From Linanthus parryae (Eukaryota; Streptophyta; Magnoliopsida; Ericales; Polemoniaceae), in assembly GCA_023055425.1 (NCBI GenBank), contig JALGPY010000002.1, positions 116,634,088 to 116,698,087 on the forward strand: a DNA stretch of 64,000 nt, read 5' to 3'. Each line of letters opens with the position of its first letter. Position 1 is the first letter of the stretch. Positions 56,990 to 64,000 of the stretch are shown here, piece by piece. Under the pieces are notes generated by a model that was given only the letters and a program-made list of their open reading frames with translations, was not told where the DNA came from and made no database searches. A program made the translations under genes and the position numbers.

Positions 56990-58100
56990 ACATAATGAGC
57001 ACGATGAGCAATGATGATTATAAGGGGATATCTGAGTACACTTACTATTGTGCTAAATGAAAAATTTAGAACATATATGACACATTGTCAATGATTCGGT
57101 GGTATAAATGCAAGAAGGATCACAATTATGAAAACGCATGCGTATTTCTTCCACCGCAGCTTCATCAGCACCAAGAAGATTCATCAGCGAGTATGGCTGA
57201 ACGACGCAGTATTAGAGAGGGCATCCAAGTATGCGTCAAGTTTTTGTCCATTGTTACACAATTTCCTCAAGAGGATTCAACCACAGACATGGAATACATG
57301 TGGGAGATGATGAAGAGAATAACAAAATGAGTAGAGAAACTTTCAGCTGCAAGGAAGCCTGGTATTCAAGAGCCACAAGAAGATCCCTTGCCGTATGACA
57401 TTAAGCCCCAAATTGAGGATCCATCATCACAACCACAAGAGGACGATTCGGATGAACCTCATTGGCTGTTAGCTGTAAGAGAGATGCAGAAGATATTTTG
57501 GGCCAAGGCGGAAGAAGAACGAGAGTTTGCATTGCAAGCTACAACATTGAAGAAGAGATACTTGTGCCGAGCGAAGAATGAAGTGTCTCGGAACCATTGG
57601 TAGACTCTGCCATTTATGAGGATTGAGACTCTTATACAGGCTGGGATGGACGTGTGTTCCCAATATGGGAGGACCTGTCGTATTCCGAGTCAGGACCGCA
57701 TGCGCCCCACATTCTTGGCATGAATGGGAAGATGCCAAAATTGGGAGCTTTTGGTGTGCTGATGAGGAAGCTGATGAAGCACTTATGCCGTTTTCTATTG
57801 AGGGTTTGGAAATCGTCAAGTGCGGGGGTGTGGATGAAGTGCATGTGTTGACTGAAGAGCATCAAGCACCAAAGAAGTACTACTGAGATGAATTTATTGA
57901 GAGAGATGCATTTGAGCGTAGTGGTACTTTGTGGAAGTTGATAAAGAAACTAAAATGCAAGATGAAAAGAGTAAGCTGATACACTTCTACACCATCGTTA
58001 CAACACATAGGTGCGATTGAGAAGAGAGTTATGGAGAACATATGGTGGAAGAAGAAGAAGAGGAGGGAGAAAGATGCCTCTACTATCATTTTCGGTTGAG
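56990..58100 (+). pseudogene. gag-like region of a non-autonomous Athila-type element
   Basis: Open pieces: 57085-57330 (ERRSIREGIQVCVKFLSIVT, MEYMWEMMKRITK), then after one stop VEKLSAARKPGIQEPQED into 57388-57603 (DEPHWLLAVREMQKIFWAKA), then 57623-57886 in a changed frame with an acidic end. No RT or integrase occurs before the next element at 59047. Position after LTR and PBS suggests gag or a gag-replacement protein; I could not confirm a gag motif. Confidence 0.5.
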
Positions 58101-59046
58101 GTAACCGGGTCGGGCCATTGACCTTAAATTACAAGTGCTGCTTGGGAGGCAACCTAATGTAGAGTAGGAAGTTATTTACTTGATTTCTGTTTTTAGTTAT
58201 CCATACATGATTTTGAGAGGTGAGAGAGAGAGGACTGATGAATTATCTAGTGTTTGAAGGTTATGTTTAGCGAAAAATCTACCCCAGTGTGCCATGGCAT
58301 ATTTGACCGACATGGGGATCGTGAGGGAGTTGGGGATTTTTCGTGCGCATTGTACGCAATAAGGAGCAATCTAACTCTGTGTGAGAGGCACACGTGACCT
58401 TAGGGGAGCTACATTATCGCATGATGTAGATTGGGGTTTGCTCAGGTGATCGTCATCAGCGGAAATTGTCAGCAGTCCACAAGACCCCTTCTTGTTGCAG
58501 TTCCGCAGACAAGGTGCCCATGTAGCTCCGGGCACCCCGGGTATCTCTTACTCTCTCGGCTTCTATGTTTTGAGCAGTATTTGTGGACATCCACCGCCTA
58601 CACATTTAAGAGAGGAAACCTCCTACAAGAACTCTAAATTCGTTAAGGACAACGAAAAGCTTAATTGTGTTTGTGGGGGGGGGGGGGGGGAATTGTATAT
58701 ATTTTTGCTAGCCATGTTTGTTTGCATTAACCTTGTTACATGTAGCTTGTGTTAGTATTGTGAGTTCGGTGGTTAGTGTAGGGTATTTTTATATACATTG
58801 TCGTACTGTGCTACTTTTAAATTTCTGCATTTGTTTGCACTTTGATTATTGAGTCCCCCTCCCAATCATTCTAATGTTAGTCGAGTTGGCCAAAGCATGT
58901 AGAGTCTAAGAACATATGAAAAAAAATAGAAAAACATAAAATCATTAAGAATTAAATTTTTTGAGTTATGGGAAATTGATGAAGCTTGAAACTAGAGAGA
59001 GTTTAGTGAAAGTCTCTCAATGAATATGAAGCATCGTGGCAGGGTA
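58101..59046 (+). other. Athila-like 3' UTR with signature motif and a 16-base G run
   Basis: CGGGTCGGGCCATTGACCTT…GCTGCTTGGGAGGCAACCTAA (58106-58157) is the motif typical downstream of the coding region in Athila-like elements (GGGAGGCAACCCAA). Positions 58675-58690 are 16 G in a row. The 3' LTR expected after this is absent; the Tekay-type element starts at 59047. A 112-base CA-poor stretch near 58431-58620 shows nothing coding that I trust. Confidence 0.6.
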
Positions 59047-61336
59047 TGTAACACCCCCAAATGCCCAAGCCGGAGGCCCGGGGATGTCACTCCGTACCCG
59101 AGGTTAAACCCGGATACAAGGTGACTTTATAACATGGTTCACAAGCAAAACATCCATAAAATAATTAAAACTATCCATTATTACAATCCAACCATTCTTG
59201 CCACAAATCGGGCATAAAGTAACTAAAGTGTTTAAAGAGTTCTAATTTAAAAATGAAAACACTAATGAACGAAATGATGATACGCATCCCCTTCTACGCC
59301 AGATAACCATCCTCTAGACCTGTGGTGCGGAATAAAAAAGAAACAACACATTAAAAAATCAGCATGAAATACTGGTAAGAAAACACCCAAGCATCTAAAA
59401 TGACGTTAGGATAGTTATAAAACAATGACTCATTTACAAGTATGAGTTTTTCTCAAACATCGCGGAAATAAAGTTTGACTCTTGTAATAAAACAAGTGAG
59501 TTCCCAATTCCATAATATTTCCAAACCAATTCCATAATCATTAGGAAATCCAACATCCACATATTAGTTTTTTATCCATTAACAAAACCAAAATCCATTA
59601 TTAATAATTTGTTGTGACGGGGGAAACCAACCATCTCGCAAGCATCCAAGACCTTATGTGTCGACACCCCCCAAAGACTCTAGAGACCAGAGGAGTGAGT
59701 ACAGGGAGCTATCCGGGGACTTGCAACCGGATTAAATAAAAATAAATTGAACGGAAGACAGAAGTCAACACGCCCAATTCCAATAGTAACCAATAACAAA
59801 TGTCCCCGCACAACTCTTCCACTTTACGTATTAATTCTTTGTTATTATCATGGTGATATTTCCACGAAACATTTAAAAAGTAAAAATCACATATTACATG
59901 TCACATCACATAAACACATTTTGAGACGTACAAAAATACAAGAATTCATTTGACACGAAGGAGTTCAGCACACTAGGCCTGGCATGTTTACTTACCTCAA
60001 AGCAAATCAATTATCACAAATCAGTCGACGTACTCGATGTAGCCGTCGTCGATGAACTCGTCACCTACACGTAACAATACCCTAATTAAACATAATACTC
60101 TAGAAATATAATTGCTATACTATCTACATGCATATGGCACTCGACGGATTAGGTTTCTAACACAAACCCATCATTCCCAATTAAACTATTCAACTCTAAC
60201 TAAGATATCACTAACTAAGTAGGTTCACTTTACACTAGTCACAACTCACAAATTCACCCCAACACATGTACTTATGTTCAAGACTTCAAAACAAGTGTTA
60301 AAACTCCCAAAATCCAACTAATTCCATGTCTAAACTCTCTTTAACAAACCCATCAGCATTAGTGACAAATTCAGCATCTTTAGACGACCAAGAAACAGTC
60401 CTATAGCGACAAATTCAAACCTTTTAACGACCGAACATATTTTATATTAATCCTAGAACATCAAACTAAGTGTCCAACGGTCACAATTTCGACTCCAATT
60501 CAATTAACCGGTGATTACCATTCACCTAACCAACCCAACACATCAAGCAAGTGATGACTTCTTATGTTTTGGCTTGATTTTACCTCTTACATAAAATAGG
60601 GTTTATGGGTTACTATGAACATGAATGGTTTTGATGATTTGAGATGAATAGCATGAGATCAAACCAAGTAAAAGATGATAATAAATCTGAAATTTAACGA
60701 TTACATGCTACATACAAGAATTGTAGGCAAGAGATCAAGAGAACAAGAGAAACAAAAGAAGCCAAAACCAAAACCGCCGCCCATGGAGGGTTGGACGGAG
60801 AGAGAGAGAGAATCGGACGGAGAGAGAGAAAAGAAAGAAAAGAAGAGAAAGAAGAAAAAGAGAGAGAGAAAGATAAATTACATGCACAGGGAGAGAGAGA
60901 GGCGGCGGCGGCTGTGTGGCTGCTGCTGCTGCCGTCGGGGAAGAGAGAGACCGAGAGAGTGAGAAAGATAGGGACGGGTGAGAGAGTGAGGGAGACTCGA
61001 GAGAGAGATAGAGAGATAGGGAGATTGTGAGAGTTTGGAATAAATCAAACTCATATAGAAAGAAACCCGATTAAATTGGAAACTTTAGTAGGAAGAATAT
61101 TGGGTCAAAATATGATACCAAGTTGTGGGTAAAAGACACTTTTCCCCCTTAGTTTAGCCAAAAAGACAACTACCTCCCCCAAACTCAGTTAAAAGACACT
61201 AAAACTTTTAGATTAAAGTCACAAAGATCCCCCAAACTCTAGTAACCATTATAATTAACTCTCGACAATTAAATTAACTCCCCAACACTTATAATAATAT
61301 CACAAAATACCCATAATCACAAAACGAGGTATTTCA
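59047..61336 (-). repeat. Tekay/Del-type 3' LTR
   Basis: 2290 bp. On the minus strand it starts TGAAATACCTCGTTTTGTG and ends GGGGGTGTTACA. The last part in plus coordinates (59880-61336) matches the fragment at 15600-17235. Contains a GA-rich, partly (GAGA)n stretch at 60780-61030 whose long open frames are low-complexity only. Flank on the left is GGGTA. Confidence 0.82.
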
Positions 61337-61349
61337 TCCTTCCCTCCTT
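61337..61349 (-). other. polypurine tract
   Basis: TAAGGAGGGAAGGA on the minus strand, directly before the LTR start. Confidence 0.8.
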
Positions 61350-61515
61350 AAAGAGAGGTTTGTCCTTGAAGCTTAAATCAAATCCTCAACCACAATAAGG
61401 TATGAACCTCCACTCAAGGGTACAATTACTAAATGCAAACCTATGGTCATGAATAATATGCAATATACTATAAGGAATACTGTATTAAAAACCGAAGAAT
61501 TACATCCTCTCCCCC

Positions 61516-64000
61516 TTAGAGGAGTGACGTCCTCGGAACTCGAAGTACCTCGTCAAAAAGGTGAGGGTACTTCTTCCTCATATCCTCCTCCGCTTCCCAA
61601 GTTGCATCTTCGGTGAGGTGTTTTGTCCATAAGACCTTTACAATCTTGACACTCTTTTTGCGGGTGTCCCTTGTCTTGGTGTCTGGAATCTCGACAGGAC
61701 TTTCCTCATAACTCAAAGATGGATCCAGTTCTACTGGTTCGGGATCCAATACATGGGATGGGTCAGGCACGTACTTCTTCAGCTGAGATACATGGAATAC
61801 ATTGTGAGCACGACCCAAATTCGATGGTAGATCCAATCGATAAGACACTTCTCCAATCTTCTCTATGCATCATATGGTCCAATGAATTTCGGGCTCAACT
61901 TCCCTTTCTGATTGAACCTCATGACTCCCTTGGTAGGCGAAACTTTAAGAAATGCCTTTTCTCCATTTTGAAATTCCAATGGTCTCCTCTTCTGATCAGC
62001 GTATGACTTCTATCTATCCTGAGCTGCCTTCATTCGCTGCGGGAAGTCTCACCTGATCTGTCATCTCTTCGATTAGCTGTGGACCAATTACTATTATCTC
62101 GCTTATGTCGTTCCAACACAGTTGTGTTCGAAACTTTCTTCCATACAATGCCTCGTGAGGTGCCATCCCAATACTGGCATGGTAACTGTTGTTGTAGGAG
62201 AATTCTATCAAAGGTAATCTATCAACCCATGAACCTTGAAAGTCCATAACACACGACCTTAGCATATCTTCCAATGTCTGAATCGTTCTTTCAGTTTGTC
62301 CATCAGTAGCACGGTGGAATGCCGTGCTGAATTTCAACTGTGTTCCCAATGCCTCCTGGAGTGCTTTCCTAAAGTGAGAGAGAAAGTTGGGATCCCTATC
62401 GGAAACTATAGAGCTTGGGACTCCATGGTACCTCACAATGTTCTTCATATACACATCGGCTCTTCGTTCCATATTCCATGTGTCTTTCATCGGAATGAAC
62501 CTTGCTGTCTTGGTCAATCTGTCAACTACGACTCAAATCTGATTCAGTCCATTCTTCGATATCGGTAAAGCAGTTACAAAATCTATCGAAATTGAATCCC
62601 ACTTCCAAACTGCAAAATCCAATGGTTGAACTAAGCCTTCCATTCTCTTATGTTCAAACTTAACCTTCTGACAAGTCAGACATTTTTCCACGAATTCTGC
62701 TGCTTCCCTTTTCATGTTGGGCCACCAAAATGTCTTCTTCAGATCCTTATAGAGTTTGTCACCCCCTGGATTTACTGAGTAGGGTGTGCTGTGCGCTTCA
62801 CACATCAACTTCTTCTTGGTTTTCGCACACTTATGTGGCACACACCATCTCCCCTTGTAGCGGATACTTCCATCCTCATGGATCTCAAAATCCTTCGCTT
62901 GTCCTTCTTCAATATTCTTCTCTATCCTTTCCAAGGATATTCTTTACTCCACCTTGTTCAACCACTTCAATCTCGAGCTTTCGAAACTCATGGCATAGCT
63001 GATCTGGAAAAACTAGCATAGTATCTAAAGTATGGCTCGATTTTCGGCTTAACGCATCAGGTACTATGTTTGCCTTCCCTTCGGGGTATTGGATACGCTA
63101 GTCATAATCCTTAATGATCTCCAACCAACGTCTTTGCCTGTTGTTTAGCTCTTTATGAGTGAAGATGTATTTGAGACTGCTGTGGTCAGTATACAATCTA
63201 CACACTGATCCATATAGGTGATGTCTCCATATCTTCAGTGCGAAAACTATTGCTGCAAGCTCTAAATCATGCGTAGCATAGTTCTCTTCATGAGTTTTCA
63301 GCTGCCTCGAAGCATAGGCAATAACCCTTCTTTCCTGCATAAGCACGCATCCTAAAACCTTCTTCGATGCGTCGCCGTAAACGTCAAACTCGCCAGAATC
63401 ATTGGGTAAAGCTAACACAGGTGCTGTAGTCAACGTTTCTTTCAATGTCTGGAATGCTTATTCACAATCTTCGCCCCATTGATACTTTACCGTCTTCTTG
63501 GTTACCGTAGTCAGCGGTCTAGCAATCTTCGAGAAATCCTTTACAAAACGCCTGTAATATCCTGCTAATCCCAGAAAACTTCGTATTTCTGACACATTCT
63601 TCGGAGTTAGCAAATCTTTAACTGCTGAAATCTTTCCTGGATCCACAAATATTCTTTCCTTGGAGATTATGTGACCCAGAAATGGAACATGTTTCAGCCA
63701 AAATTCACTCTTCGAGAGCTTAACATACAAGTTCTCATGTCTCAAAGTTTCTAACACTTCTCTAAGATGTTCTCGTGCTCTTCCTCTCTCTTTGAGTAAA
63801 CGAGGATATCATCAATGAAGACGACTACGAACCGATCCAGAAACGTTCTCATAACACGATTCATTAGATCCATAAATACTGAAATAGCATTAGTTAGACC
63901 GAAAGGCATAACGGTAAACTCATAGTGGCCATATCTTGTTCAAAAGACTGTCTTCAGATATCCTTCTCGGCTACCGGAAGCTGGTAATACCCTGATCTCA
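61516..64000 (-). pseudogene. Tekay/Del-type pol (RT, RNase H, integrase), decayed
   Basis: From right to left: RT end ([13 protein letters not shown], catalytic FIDD, near 63830; [20 protein letters not shown] at 63680), RNase H ([47 protein letters not shown]; 63445-63098), integrase zinc module (EAHSTPYSVNPGG, second His lost, and CLTCQ; about 62830-62640), core with DFVTALP, VSDRDPNF and GQTERTIQTLEDML (62590-62230), and a tail with YRLDLPSNL and HVSQLKKYVPDP, then ATWEAEEDMRKKYPHLF (chromodomain-like end, 61600). Breaks: TAA near 63458, TGA for Trp near 62531, frameshift near 61870. Confidence 0.88.

Larger units (their letters stand above)
59047..64000 (-). mobile_element. Tekay/Del-type Ty3/gypsy retrotransposon, 3' part
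   Basis: 3' LTR 59047-61336, polypurine tract 61337-61349, pol on the minus strand from 61516 to the window end. The order integrase, RNase H, RT going right, with one RNase H only, and a chromovirus-like tail place it with Tekay/Del chromoviruses. The 5' half lies outside the window. It is decayed (several stops and frameshifts). Confidence 0.85.

Noticed and set aside
60675..61030. Arg/Glu-rich plus-strand frames
   Set aside because: Translation of a GAGA-rich stretch in the LTR.

Overview
The window looks like repeat-rich, gene-poor nuclear DNA of a flowering plant, most likely a eudicot. The evidence is plant-type Ty3/gypsy elements of the Tat, Tekay/Del and Athila lineages, Angela-type Ty1/copia LTRs, LINE and Helitron remnants, and broken pieces of plant genes (SGS3-like, RING-H2, phytocyanin). 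I see no intact ordinary host gene, no rRNA or tRNA gene and no CRISPR array.

Layout. 1-4131: 5' part of a decayed Angela-type copia element on the minus strand (PBS 3803-3814, LTR stub from 3816). 4139-15573: T1, an old minus-strand Tat-type gypsy element with its 5' LTR at 15029-15573; its integrase region was split by a plus-strand Angela-type solo LTR (8703-10126, 5-bp target duplication CTTTG). 15574-17235: piece of a Tekay-type LTR. 17236-21165: undefined sequence with copia 3' remnants. 21166-24521: RING-H2 fragment, LINE endonuclease fragment, Helitron-like 3' ends and an SGS3-like pseudogene that keeps its introns. 24522-48288: a probable minus-strand Helitron with decayed helicase pieces and many internal duplications. 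T2 is inserted into it (33441-46272): a young, structurally complete Tat-type gypsy element with 626-bp LTRs differing at 4 sites and target duplication CCAGT. 48289-54857: AT-rich sequence with a LINE RNase H remnant, a large compound microsatellite and a phytocyanin first exon. 54858-55016: MITE-like foldback. 55058-59046: Athila-like LTRs in inverted orientation and a non-autonomous gag-like region. 59047-64000: minus-strand Tekay/Del-type gypsy element running off the window.

The most interesting system is the Tat family seen twice (T1 and T2). Besides gag-protease-RT-RNase H-integrase, both copies carry a spliced gene on the opposite strand between pol and the 3' LTR. In T2 it is three exons that join in frame to 513 codons. 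In T1, although decayed, all three exons and both introns are found at the same places. The two copies also share an in-frame TGA between protease and RT, two tandem zinc-binding modules before the integrase core, and a minisatellite between pol and the antisense gene. T2 is young but its gag and its RT-RNase H junction each carry a one-base frameshift, so it probably needs a partner to move, while its antisense gene is still open.
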